Positions 39,406 to 49,319 of a DNA stretch of 64,000 nucleotides are shown here, piece after piece. The translations under genes were made by a program, and so were the position numbers. Within the stretch, counting starts at the first letter, position 1. Each line of letters opens with the position of its first letter. The notes under the pieces were generated by a model. The model did not search any database. It was not told the DNA's origin and worked only from the letters and a program-made list of their open reading frames with translations. Source of the DNA: Paracoccaceae bacterium (lineage in GTDB: Bacteria; Pseudomonadota; Alphaproteobacteria; Rhodobacterales; Rhodobacteraceae); the NCBI GenBank assembly GCA_022448245.1, contig JAKVCO010000008.1:62001-126000 (forward strand). The letters are read 5' to 3'.

Positions 39406-42108
39406 CTAGCTCTCACCTTGGATTGCGGCAAGGCGGGTTACGACATGCTGTGCCGCTTTGGAACCTTTTGAGGCGAGCTCTGCTTTGAGGGCCTCAAGAT
39501 CGCTGAGCCCTGTGCCCCGCAGCAGCAGACGTCCCTGACCGGAACCGCTGAGGGCATCTGTTTCTTGGCCGGGTTTCAACACAAGGCGCGTGATGGCGCG
39601 GACGTGCCAGAGGAGCGCGGCAAAGGGGATCACCTCCTCCTCTCCGCCGGCTTTCAATTGGGCCGTCAGCTCCCGCGCGTCGCTGCCAGCAAAAAGCGCA
39701 ACTGTCTGGGCGAAAAGCTCGAGGTCCTGCAGCCGCCCTGCGCCATCCTTAGCGGCAAGTCCGCCTTCGCCGGGGCGGGCCTCCCCAATCCTGCGGCGCA
39801 TGTCTGCAACGTCTGCGGCGACTTTTGCCGGATCACGCGGGCTCGCAATGATCGCGCAGCGCACCCGTTCCACGGCGGCGCCGACCTCCTCGGCACCGGC
39901 CACGACGCGCGCGCGTGTCAGCGCCAAGTGTTCCCACGTCCAAGCTTCACTGCGCTGGTACGTCTCGAAAGCCGACACCGATGTGGCCAGCGGTCCGTTT
40001 CGGCCCGAGGGGCGCAGACGCATGTCCACCTCATAGAGCTTGCCTCGCGCTGTGGGGGCCGAAAGCGCGGTGATCAGGGCCTGCGTGAAGCGGGAATAGT
40101 ATGTCTGCGGCGGAAGCGGGCGCTTCCCGTCGGACGCCTCCGCCCCATCCGCGTCATAGATCAACAAGAGATCGAGGTCAGAGGCCGCATGAAGCCGCCC
40201 TGCCCCGAGTGACCCCATTGCCACCACAGCCGCTCCTTTTCCGGGCGCCTCCCCGTGGCGGGATGCGAAATCAGCCGCGACGATGGGAAAAAGCGCCGCC
40301 AAGGTGGCTTCGGCGAGCTCGGCATAGTGCCGCCCCGCCGCTTCGGCATCAATGAGACCGCGCAGAAGGTGCACACCGATGCAGAAGTGCCATTCCTTGG
40401 CCCACACCCGCGCTTCATCTAGCTGCGTCTCGTAATCTGGATGCGCTGCCAGACGCTCTGCAAGCGCGCCCTCCAGCGCCGTGCGTCCGGGCCACGGCGC
40501 AAAGAAACCACCGTCGAGAACTGCATCGAGAACCTGGGCGTTGCGGCCCAAGTACTCCGCCAGTGCGGGCGCGACTGCCGCAATATCTGCCAAGAGGTCG
40601 ACGAGATCGGGCGTCGCTTCAAAAAGCGAGAAGACCTGCACACCCGCAGGCAGGCCTGACAGGAACGCATCAAAATGCCTAAGCGCACGCTCGGGATCAT
40701 CCGCGCGGGCCAAACGGCTCAGAATTCGTGGACGCACGCGGTCAAAGACCCGCTGCGCGCGATCGGATCGCAGCGCGGGATAGCTCTGCCAGCGGTCGGT
40801 GACCTCTGCCCCGAAGTCTGGCGTGGCTGCCTCCGGCGCGGTGGGCGCAAAGAACGGCACCGTCAGGGCGTGGGTTTCTTCGAGCGTATCCTTCAGATGG
40901 GTCTCAAGGGCGGCACGCTCCATCCCCATAAAGGCGGCGAGCCGGTCCATGCCTTCGCTGGATTGCGGCAACGCGTGGGTCTGCGCATCGCGCAGCATCT
41001 GAAGCCGGTGCTCAACTTCCCGGTGGCTTTGATAGGCAGCATCGAGCGCTTTGCGGGTGTCTTCCTCTACCCAGCCCGCGCCGGTCAACGCGGTCAGCGC
41101 GGCGCGCGTCGCCGGAACACGCAGGTCCTTGTCGCGCCCACCTGCGATCAACTGGCGGGTTTGTGCGAAGAACTCGATCTCCCGAATACCGCCACGCCCC
41201 AGCTTCATGTCATGGCCCGGCAGCGTGATGGGCCCCTGCAGGCCTTTGTGGTCACGAATGCGCGTGAGCATGCTGTGCGCATCTTCAATGGCGGCAAAGT
41301 CCAGATGCCTGCGCCAGATAAACGGTGTGAGCGCTTCGAGATATGAAGCCCCGGCTCTCATATCACCCACCGCTACACGCGCTTTGATATGGGCGGCCCT
41401 TTCCCACGTGCGGCCCACGCTCTCATAATAGGCCTCGGCCGCGGAGGTTGAGAGCACCACAGGCGTCACCGCCGCATCGGGCCTGAGCCTCAGATCGGTT
41501 CGGAAGACATATCCGCCCTCCGTCACTTCACTCATCCGCTTCATGGCCGCGCGCACGGCACGGATCAGAGCGCTGCGCCTTTCACCAGCCTCGACGACAT
41601 CCAAGCCTGCGTCCTCAAAGAGGCAAATGAGATCGATATCCGAGGAGTAGTTGAGCTCCCGCGCGCCCATCTTGCCCATGGCGAGCATGAAGAGCCCGGG
41701 CGCGTCTGGGAGCTTTCCCCGCGCCTGAAGCGGCTCGATCTCCCCAGCCAAGGCCACGGCGAGCGCGGCTTCGGCGAAATCGGTTAGCGCCGCGGTCACC
41801 TTATTCAGCGACCACACCCCTCCGAGATCACAAAGCGCGACTAGCAGTGCTAGGCGCCCTTTCTCCCTTCGCAGGTTCTCAGGCGCCATAAGCCCCCGCA
41901 GCGCGGCCTCGGGGTCGTCAAGAGCGGCTTCAGCCCATTCGTGGTGCCGGGTGAGCAGCGCATGGAGATAGGGGCTCGATCCGCCCGCCCCCGCAATGAG
42001 ATCTCCAAGGGGCCCGGAAGCGCCATAAAGATCGGCCACTTCACGCGCGCGTTCAGGCTCATAGGCAAAAGGAACGCGCGTTATTCTTGGGCCGAGGGCA
42101 TTCGTCAT
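39406..42108 (-). CDS. glnE: Bifunctional glutamine-synthetase adenylyltransferase/deadenylase
   Basis: MLAMGKMGARELNYSSDIDLI and VAMGSLGAGRLHAASDLDLLLIY duplicated nucleotidyltransferase motifs; LKLGRGGIREIEFFAQTRQL. Confidence 0.97.
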   Translation of the reverse strand: MTNALGPRITRVPFAYEPERAREVADLYGASGPLGDLIAGAGGSSPYLHALLTRHHEWAEAALDDPEAALRGLMAPENLRREKGRLALLVALCDLGGVWSLNKVTAALTDFAEAALAVALAGEIEPLQARGKLPDAPGLFMLAMGKMGARELNYSSDIDLICLFEDAGLDVVEAGERRSALIRAVRAAMKRMSEVTEGGYVFRTDLRLRPDAAVTPVVLSTSAAEAYYESVGRTWERAAHIKARVAVGDMRAGASYLEALTPFIWRRHLDFAAIEDAHSMLTRIRDHKGLQGPITLPGHDMKLGRGGIREIEFFAQTRQLIAGGRDKDLRVPATRAALTALTGAGWVEEDTRKALDAAYQSHREVEHRLQMLRDAQTHALPQSSEGMDRLAAFMGMERAALETHLKDTLEETHALTVPFFAPTAPEAATPDFGAEVTDRWQSYPALRSDRAQRVFDRVRPRILSRLARADDPERALRHFDAFLSGLPAGVQVFSLFEATPDLVDLLADIAAVAPALAEYLGRNAQVLDAVLDGGFFAPWPGRTALEGALAERLAAHPDYETQLDEARVWAKEWHFCIGVHLLRGLIDAEAAGRHYAELAEATLAALFPIVAADFASRHGEAPGKGAAVVAMGSLGAGRLHAASDLDLLLIYDADGAEASDGKRPLPPQTYYSRFTQALITALSAPTARGKLYEVDMRLRPSGRNGPLATSVSAFETYQRSEAWTWEHLALTRARVVAGAEEVGAAVERVRCAIIASPRDPAKVAADVADMRRRIGEARPGEGGLAAKDGAGRLQDLELFAQTVALFAGSDARELTAQLKAGGEEEVIPFAALLWHVRAITRLVLKPGQETDALSGSGQGRLLLRGTGLSDLEALKAELASKGSKAAQHVVTRLAAIQGES

Positions 42109-42191
42109 GGACGCAGCATGGCGCAGGGGCTGGCGGCGTCAACAGCGCAGGTCTAGTTGTCGCGCGCTAAGCAGGTCGTTAACGTTTGATT

Positions 42192-42422
42192 ATGCTGAAG
42201 TATCCAGAGCTCCTTCGCCGATACCCTTTTAGAACGATTTCGGCGACCATGGCTTCTCATCTGTTTGTCTTTTCTGTCTTTATTTTCTTTACAGAGTCGG
42301 GTTCTGTAATCCTTGCAGCTCTTCCCGAGATCTTATTCTGGGCGTGGGGAGGCTGGATGTTTTACAGTACCGGCGCGATAATCACGTACTTAGTCAACCG
42401 CCACTGGTTCAATTCACGATAG
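42192..42422 (+). CDS. Small membrane protein of unknown function
   Basis: MLKYPELLRRYPFRTISATMASHLFVFSVFIFF...; two hydrophobic segments. Confidence 0.6.
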   Translation: MLKYPELLRRYPFRTISATMASHLFVFSVFIFFTESGSVILAALPEILFWAWGGWMFYSTGAIITYLVNRHWFNSR

Positions 42423-42457
42423 GTGTCCTTACCATCGCAAGGTGACCCAGGTCCGTA

Positions 42458-42925
42458 ATGTCAAAGAGCCTCAAACGTGTGCGCGCGGCCCTCGAAGCGC
42501 TGAACCTCGATACCGAAATTGTGGAGGTCGGTCAGGCTCGCACCGCCGCCGAAGCCGCCGAGAGCCTCGGCTGCACCGTCGCACAGATCGCGAACTCCAT
42601 CATATTGCTTGGCATGGAGACAGGACAGGTGCGCCTCTTTCTGACGAGCGGTGCCGAACGTGTGGACCTGGACAAAGCGGGTGTCGTGGCAGGTGAGGCC
42701 TTAGGCAAAGCTGATGCGGCCATCATCCGTGCTCAGACTGGCTTTGCCATTGGCGGCGTGGCACCGGTGGGACATCTCAACCCAATAAGCGCTTGGGTGG
42801 ACCTGTCTCTCCTCACACATGACCAAATCTTCGCTGCGGCGGGCACACCAAGGCACCTATTTGGGCTCACACCGGGCCAGTTGGTGGAAATTGCGCACGG
42901 CGAAGTCGCTGATTTCACGGTATAA
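42458..42925 (+). CDS. YbaK/EbsC family aminoacyl-tRNA deacylase-like protein
   Basis: AQIANSIIL, DKAGVVAGEALGKADAAIIRAQTGFAIGGVAPVGHL. Confidence 0.92.
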   Translation: MSKSLKRVRAALEALNLDTEIVEVGQARTAAEAAESLGCTVAQIANSIILLGMETGQVRLFLTSGAERVDLDKAGVVAGEALGKADAAIIRAQTGFAIGGVAPVGHLNPISAWVDLSLLTHDQIFAAAGTPRHLFGLTPGQLVEIAHGEVADFTV

Positions 42926-43039
42926 TTCCGACAAATGTAAAATAGTTTCACATAACCCCTTGTCCGGGGGGCTTGGCATCCGCATATCTTGGATGTGAAG
43001 CGAATTCACATCGAACCAAACCCAAGACCGGAGACACAC

Positions 43040-43492
43040 ATGACCACCCTCGCCACCCAACCCGCCGCACATGAGACGCACCGTATGGGCATTCTCTCGC
43101 GCTCTGAAGCCTGGCTTGACCAGCGCGGCACGGGCGCTTGGATCGCGGCCATGGTTCTCGGCTTCATCTTCTTCTGGCCCATCGGCCTCGCATTGGTGAT
43201 CTACATGAGCATGACAGGAAAATGGTCCCGCTGGGGCTGCAACAAATCGAGCAAACGCGCACATATGCATTCTGCCGCGATGGCCATGAAGCCTTCTGGC
43301 AACAGCGCCTTTGACGCCTACAAGGCCGAAACGCTGCGCCGCCTGGAAGACGAGCAAGGCTCCTTCGAGGCCTTCCTTGAGCGCCTGCGCGCCGCCAAAG
43401 ACAAGGCTGAGTTCGACCAGTTCATGGACGAGCGGGCGCATGAGGGCACGAAAGAGGCAGCAGAAGACGCAGAACCTGTGGACGGCAAGTAA
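43040..43492 (+). CDS. DUF2852-like membrane protein
   Basis: AAMVLGFIFFWPIGLALVIYMSMTGKW; C-terminal SFEAFLERLRAAKDKAEFDQFMDERA. Confidence 0.85.
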   Translation: MTTLATQPAAHETHRMGILSRSEAWLDQRGTGAWIAAMVLGFIFFWPIGLALVIYMSMTGKWSRWGCNKSSKRAHMHSAAMAMKPSGNSAFDAYKAETLRRLEDEQGSFEAFLERLRAAKDKAEFDQFMDERAHEGTKEAAEDAEPVDGK

Positions 43493-43549
43493 GCAAGACC
43501 GGGGGCGCATCCGACCCATGCGCCCCCACACTTCATTCTGCTAGGATAT

Positions 43550-43993
43550 ATGATGACAGCTTCTGCAGCCGCCCCTTCAATCGAGCCATTCATGACCAAA
43601 GAACACAAACCCAACGCCTTTTACCTTATCCTCTTCACCGGCTTCGCGATCCCCGTATCCATCGTCGCCATGGTTCAAGTCACGCTGCTGGGTATCCTGC
43701 TTGCCGGCTACCTCGGCTACCTCTGGACGCGCCTCGCCGGCCTTCAACACGGCGCCCCTATCGAGCAGGCCGTCGACAAGCTGGCCCATCAAATGGGCCA
43801 TGAGAATAAACTACGCTCCTCTGGCAACTCGAGCTTTGACGCCTACCGCGAAGATCTGCTGAGCCGTCTCGAGGAAGAGCAGAAGAGCTTTGAGGGTTTC
43901 CTGGAGCGCCTCCGTGACGCCAAGGACAAGACCGAGTTCGACGACTTCATGGACAAGCGCGCCAACGCCGCGCGGATGACGATCTCTCAATAA
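43550..43993 (+). CDS. DUF2852-like membrane protein, tandem paralogue
   Basis: C-terminal SGNSSFDAYREDLLSRLEEEQKSFEGFLERLRDAKDKTEFDDFMDKRA matches preceding gene. Confidence 0.82.
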   Translation: MMTASAAAPSIEPFMTKEHKPNAFYLILFTGFAIPVSIVAMVQVTLLGILLAGYLGYLWTRLAGLQHGAPIEQAVDKLAHQMGHENKLRSSGNSSFDAYREDLLSRLEEEQKSFEGFLERLRDAKDKTEFDDFMDKRANAARMTISQ

Positions 43994-44060
43994 CGTCCCC
44001 GGCCTCGGACTTTGAAGTTTGGGGCCACCCCCTTCCCCGTACCTCTAAAAGAACGAGACC

Positions 44061-44516
44061 ATGACCCAAGCCGATCCCTACAGCCAATTGCCTGACCCCA
44101 CGCGCCAAGCGGGTTTTTATGCGGGCGTCCCGGTGAAACGGTTCATCGCGTTCCTACTCGACCTGCTGATCATCTTTGTGATCTCGCTTGTTCCCGTGGT
44201 CGCGACGGTGGGTCTTGGGGCCTTCATCTTTCCGGTGATCTTCTTTGTGATCGGTTTCATTTACCGTGTTGTCACTTTGGCAAGCGGTTCCGCGACCTGG
44301 GGAATGCGCCTGATGGCCATCGAACTGCGCGGACTCGACGCCAGCCGTTTCAGCTTTGGCGATGCCTTCCTGCACACGCTGGCCTTCTATATCTCGTTGG
44401 GTGTTTTCCCGGTGCAGATCATCTCCATCGTGCTCATGTTGACAACCTCGCGTGGTCAGGGCCTGACAGATATGCTCTTTGGCACAGTGGCGCTTAATCG
44501 GCGCGCCACAGCCTAA
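44061..44516 (+). CDS. RDD family membrane protein
   Basis: GVPVKRFIAFLLDLLIIFVISL, SGSATWGMRLMAIELR. Confidence 0.88.
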   Translation: MTQADPYSQLPDPTRQAGFYAGVPVKRFIAFLLDLLIIFVISLVPVVATVGLGAFIFPVIFFVIGFIYRVVTLASGSATWGMRLMAIELRGLDASRFSFGDAFLHTLAFYISLGVFPVQIISIVLMLTTSRGQGLTDMLFGTVALNRRATA

Positions 44517-44620
44517 GAACTTTGCCGCCGCGCGGCTAACCAACTGTTTGCAATTTGATCTTTATCCTTGCGCTGTCGGGGGGCATTGTTAGGCTTTCAG
44601 TAAGCTTTACGTAAAGAACC

Positions 44621-45457
44621 ATGCGCCACTCACTGCCTCTTGCGCCGCAATTCTATGTGACGGCTCCTCAACCCTGCCCTTACCTTGAGGGTCGGATGGA
44701 GAGGAAATTGTTCACTGCGCTGCAGGGGGACACAGCTGAGACGCTGAACGATAGCCTCTCAAAACAAGGGTTTCGCCGCTCGCAGAACGTGCTTTACCGG
44801 CCGTCTTGCGCGGATTGTGCGGCCTGCCTGTCGGCGCGGATCAACGTCGCAAACTTCATCCCGACGAAGAGCCAGAAGCGCGTGATGAAGCGCAACGGGC
44901 ACCTCAAGCGTCGCGCGACTGCCCCTTGGGCAACCGAAGAACAATTCGATCTTTTCCGCCGCTATCTCGATTCGCGTCATGCCGATGGCGGCATGGCGGA
45001 CATGGATATCTTCGAATTCGCGGCCATGATCGAGGAAACGCCAATCCGGTCCCGTGTGGTGGAATACCACGATGCAAACGAGGGCGGAGGCGAAGATCTG
45101 ACGGCGGTATGCCTCACAGACGTGCTCGATGACGGCGTGTCGATGGTCTACTCCTTCTACGACCCAACGCTCGAGCGTCAGTCCGTGGGAACGCATATCA
45201 TCCTCGATCACATCGAGATCGCGCGCGAGGCGGGCCTGCCCTACGTCTACCTGGGCTACTGGGTGCCGGGCTCTGACAAGATGGGCTACAAGGCGCGCTT
45301 CTCGGGCCTTGAGGTCTATCGGGGCGGCGACTGGCAAACGTTGCGCGACACAGAAGAATACGCCGCGGATGTCGATCCACTGGCTGTCGAGCCAATTGCC
45401 GAGCAAGTAGCGCAGATCAGCTTGCCCGACGTCCGCGCGACCACGCGCATCAAGTAA
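44621..45457 (+). CDS. bpt: Arginyltransferase / aspartate-glutamate leucyltransferase
   Basis: [73 protein letters not shown]. Confidence 0.95.
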   Translation: MRHSLPLAPQFYVTAPQPCPYLEGRMERKLFTALQGDTAETLNDSLSKQGFRRSQNVLYRPSCADCAACLSARINVANFIPTKSQKRVMKRNGHLKRRATAPWATEEQFDLFRRYLDSRHADGGMADMDIFEFAAMIEETPIRSRVVEYHDANEGGGEDLTAVCLTDVLDDGVSMVYSFYDPTLERQSVGTHIILDHIEIAREAGLPYVYLGYWVPGSDKMGYKARFSGLEVYRGGDWQTLRDTEEYAADVDPLAVEPIAEQVAQISLPDVRATTRIK

Positions 45458-45458
45458 G

Positions 45459-45845
45459 GTGACGACCCGGCTCCATGCCATCACCATCGTTGTGCCCGAC
45501 TATGACGCGGGGATCGCATTCTATGCGGGCAACATGGAATTTGCTGTCACGGCAGACCACGATCTGGGCGGCGGCAAACGTTGGGTCCTCGTTCAGCCAC
45601 CGGGCGGTGGCGCGCAGCTCCTCCTCGCGAAGGCCTCAGGTGCCGAACAGGAGGCCGCCATCGGCAACCAAACAGGCGGGCGCGTGGGCTTCTTCCTCTA
45701 CAGCGATGATTTCGATGCCGACCACGCCGCCATGGTCGCCGCAGGCGTGACCTTCGAAGAAGAGCCGCGCACGGAGAGCTATGGCAAAGTCGCCGTCTGG
45801 CGTGATCCCTTCGGCAACCGCTGGGACCTCCTGCAGCTCTTCTGA
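45459..45845 (+). CDS. VOC family (glyoxalase-like) protein
   Basis: HAITIVVPDYDAGIAFYAGNM...GKVAVWRDPFGNRWDLLQ. Confidence 0.9.
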   Translation: MTTRLHAITIVVPDYDAGIAFYAGNMEFAVTADHDLGGGKRWVLVQPPGGGAQLLLAKASGAEQEAAIGNQTGGRVGFFLYSDDFDADHAAMVAAGVTFEEEPRTESYGKVAVWRDPFGNRWDLLQLF

Positions 45846-45848
45846 ACG

Positions 45849-45872
45849 AAAACCGGCCCCTCGAGGGGGCCG
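45849..45872 (-). terminator. Hairpin terminator between VOC gene and TRAP permease
   Basis: CCGGCCCC-TCGA-GGGGCCGG core; minus strand followed by TTTT. Confidence 0.7.
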
Positions 45873-45899
45873 GCTTCAATGTCTGCAATGTTGCGGGGC

Positions 45900-48269
45900 T
45901 TATCTGCCGATCAGATCCGGCACGATGGTCACGATGCCCGGCACGAAGGCCAGAAGCGCCAGACCAACCACCTGAATGATCACGAATGGAATGATCCCGC
46001 GATAGATGTGGCCTGTCGTGACCTCCTTTGGTGCCACGCCGCGCAGGTAAAAGAGCGCGAAGCCAAACGGCGGTGTGAGGAACGAGGTTTGCAGGTTCAC
46101 CGCGATCATGATCGTCACCCACTTCGGATCGAGCGATCCGCCGTAGATCACGGGGCCCACGATCGGCACCACAATGTAGATGATCTCCAGGAAGTCGAGG
46201 ACGAAGCCCAAGACGAACATGATCAGCATCACGATGAGGAACACGCGCCATTCCTGGTCAAAGCTGCGCAAGTAATCCTGAATGTAGTGCTCACCGCCGA
46301 AGGAGATCACCACGAGGTTCAGAAGCTGCGAGGCGATGAGGATGGTGAAGACCATACTCGTAACTTTCGCCGTCTCTCGCACAACAGGGCTAAGCACCCC
46401 GCCGGAAAAAAGCACCCAGCACGCATAGAGCAGACCGAACATGGAGAAGAGATACGTCGCCTGTGCAAAGACATAGGCGATGCGGTTTTCCACGAGGACC
46501 AGTTCCTGCCCAAGCCGCAGATCGAAGTTCACGCCGATGAGCAGCATGATCACAAGCGAGAAGGACGCGCCAAGGATTATCTTGGGGCTCTGATGGTTGT
46601 CGTTCAGCTTGCGGTAAGCCGCGAGCATGATGGCCCCTGCAGCACCCAGTGCCGCGGCGGGCGTTGGGTTGGTGATGCCGCCGAGGATGGAGCCCAGCAC
46701 CGCCACGATCAGAACGAGCGGCGGGAAGACCACGCGAATGAGCTCGTTCTCTGCCAGTCGCATCACCCCTTCCCGCGCGCCATAGAGTGCCAGGAGCAAC
46801 GGGATGGCGAGGATTACAAGGCGAGGACCGGCAGTCATATCAGCGGGCATCAAAACGGCATCCACGATAAATGCCAGCGCCACACCGCCAAGGCCAATAG
46901 CCAGCGGCGTGAAGTCCTTCGAGGGTGCAACACCGCGTGCCGTCGTCAGGATTAGGCCTAGGAGCACAAGAGCCGTGGCCAGACCGCCGCCGATTGGGGC
47001 GGCGTTGGCGATCTTGAGCTCACGCGCTTCAACCAGCTCTTCCGCTGTCAATTCGCGGCTGTCTTGGATCCCGCCGGCGTCGTCAATGGCCGCCTGCTCG
47101 GCGACCGCCGTGTCCCAGGCCTCTTGACCGTGCAGCTCAATCATCGCGGCCTGACAAGCGTCCGAGACATTCGTGCGCAGCGATGCGCCTTCTTGCAGCT
47201 CGGTGCGCGAGGAGACGGTAATGTCTTGGCTCCCGATGACCCCAATCTGTCCGAGCACCACGAGACCACCGATCAAAGCGATAGGCGCGGCAAGGAACCA
47301 GGAGAGCTTTTCGTTGCGCGTCGTCACCTCGCCACTGCCACCACCCATCTGTACGGCAGGGGCCTTGGAGGGGTTCAAGAGTGCGTAAACGAACGCATAG
47401 CCCGCGTAGAGACCCGCAAGTAGGATGCCTGGCAGAAGTGCCGCCTGGAAAAGCGTACCCACAGAGACAACCGCCGGTTCGCCCAGATAGGTAAGCGCGT
47501 CGGTGCAGCCCATAGACTGCGCACGGTCTTCCTGCGCGCGGCTGTAGAGGTCACCCGCGAGCGTGCCGAGAAGAACGATCACAATTGAGGGCGGGATGAT
47601 CTGCCCCAGCGTACCGGAGGCCGCGATGACACCCGTGGAGAGCTGAGGAGAGTAGCCGTTACGAAGCATCGTCGGCAGCGACAGGAGGCCCATGGTCACA
47701 ACTGTCGCACCCACGATCCCGGTGGATGCCGCAAGAAACGCACCCACAACCACAACCGACACGGCGAGACCGCCCGGAAGCGGGCCAAAGACCTTCGCCA
47801 TCGTGGTCAGCAGGTCGTTCGCGATCTTCGAACGCTCAAGCGTGATGCCCATAAGAACAAACATCAGAACCGCGAGTAGCGTCTCGATCGACTGGCCCGC
47901 GAGCACGCGCTCGTTGATCCGGTTCACGAGGAACGACACGTTGCGATCAAGCGCAGTTTCCCAGCCGGAGACGAACACAGGCTCTGCGATCCGCGGCAAT
48001 TCCGGGTATCGGAAGACAGATATGCTTTCCCGCGCGATGCCATCGTTGACGAGGGCGAAATACTCCGTCGTCGTCTTGTCGATGGCTTGGTGCACGAGAA
48101 GGCGCGATCCGTCTTCATACACAATGCTGTCGAGCACAGCGATGATCCCGAATGAGATCACGGCAGAGCCCGCGATGGCAAAGGCCACCGGGAAGCCCGA
48201 AAGGATCGCTCCGAAGAGCGTCAGGAATACGATGAGAAGGCCGACCTCGACGCCGTCTAGTCCAAACAT
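45900..48269 (-). CDS. TRAP transporter large permease (DctM family), 789 aa with large internal insertions
   Basis: [92 protein letters not shown]. Confidence 0.93.
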   Translation of the reverse strand: [789 protein letters not shown]

Positions 48270-48281
48270 TTGCCCTGCCCC

Positions 48282-49199
48282 TTAGTGAATTTCTGCGGCG
48301 AGCTCGGCTTCTTCGTCGCCAAGCTTGTCTTTGTCGAGATATTTGCCTTCGCTCTCTTCGCCCTCTTTGAACTCGAGGTAAGAGCGATAGAAGAACGCAA
48401 CCGCCTGCAGGAAGATCATGCCGATGAGCACGACAAGCAGGACTTTGAAGAGGAAGTAGGCGTTAAAGCCGTTGGGACTGAAGCCGATCGTCTCCACGTT
48501 CCATTTGAAGGCGCGGGATTTGGCATCAACGAGCCGCTGGAGCGTATCGGAGGCCGACACCTTGGGCGTCACCAGGTGGCGCCACATGAAGTACCACGAA
48601 TACATCCAGGCGAGTACCGCGAACGGGATCATAAGGAACAGCGACCCAAACATGTCGATGATGCGCTTGGTGCGGTAGCTCACCGCCGAATAGACGAGGT
48701 CAACGCGCACATGGCCGCCCTGAACGAATGTGTAGGTGCAACACAGGCATACGATGATGGCGTTAAAGAGTTTAAGTTCCTCAGCGTACCAGCTGATATC
48801 CTTGGAAAAAGCGACGCCAGCGCCGAAGGTGATCTGCGCCTCAAGAAAGATCCGTTGGATCACCACGATGACCACCTGTTGTAGCACCATCAGCAAGCCT
48901 GCCCAGGCTGCGAAGCGGCCCACGGTGTTGGCAATGCCCTCGGCGCCACGGACGAAGGCCCACATGAAACTGTTCTTCCAAAGGCCAATGGCCGTCACGA
49001 TCAGGAAGACCGCCAAAACGGCAAAGAAAAACTCTTGGGACCCACCATAGTAGATAAAGCGCATGACAGCTTTGGGATCGCCCCAGTTCAGCCAGGTCAT
49101 CGGGTGGGTTATGGCGTAAAGAAGGTTGTAGAACCCCATGCCGAGGTTCGTGATGAACCAGCTGAGTGCTTCCATTTTTGTATTCCCCCTGCCGACCAT
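48282..49199 (-). CDS. TRAP transporter small permease (DctQ family)
   Basis: Multiple TMs; GHVRVDLVYSAVSYRTKRIIDMFGSLFLMIPFAVLAWMYSW. Confidence 0.9.
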   Translation of the reverse strand: MVGRGNTKMEALSWFITNLGMGFYNLLYAITHPMTWLNWGDPKAVMRFIYYGGSQEFFFAVLAVFLIVTAIGLWKNSFMWAFVRGAEGIANTVGRFAAWAGLLMVLQQVVIVVIQRIFLEAQITFGAGVAFSKDISWYAEELKLFNAIIVCLCCTYTFVQGGHVRVDLVYSAVSYRTKRIIDMFGSLFLMIPFAVLAWMYSWYFMWRHLVTPKVSASDTLQRLVDAKSRAFKWNVETIGFSPNGFNAYFLFKVLLVVLIGMIFLQAVAFFYRSYLEFKEGEESEGKYLDKDKLGDEEAELAAEIH

Positions 49200-49281
49200 T
49201 AATGAGGAAGGTGGCCGGTCTTTGAGCTTTTGCGGAAGGCCCCAAGGCGCGAGACTTGCGGAAAGGCTCAGACGTTATGGT

Positions 49282-49310
49282 GGTCCCGGGCAGCAGCGCA
49301 GCCCGGGACC
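49282..49310 (-). other. Perfect 10-bp intercistronic stem-loop between TRAP binding protein and small permease genes
   Basis: GGTCCCGGGC-AGCAGCGCA-GCCCGGGACC, no T-run. Confidence 0.75.
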
Positions 49311-49319
49311 GAAGGTCGA

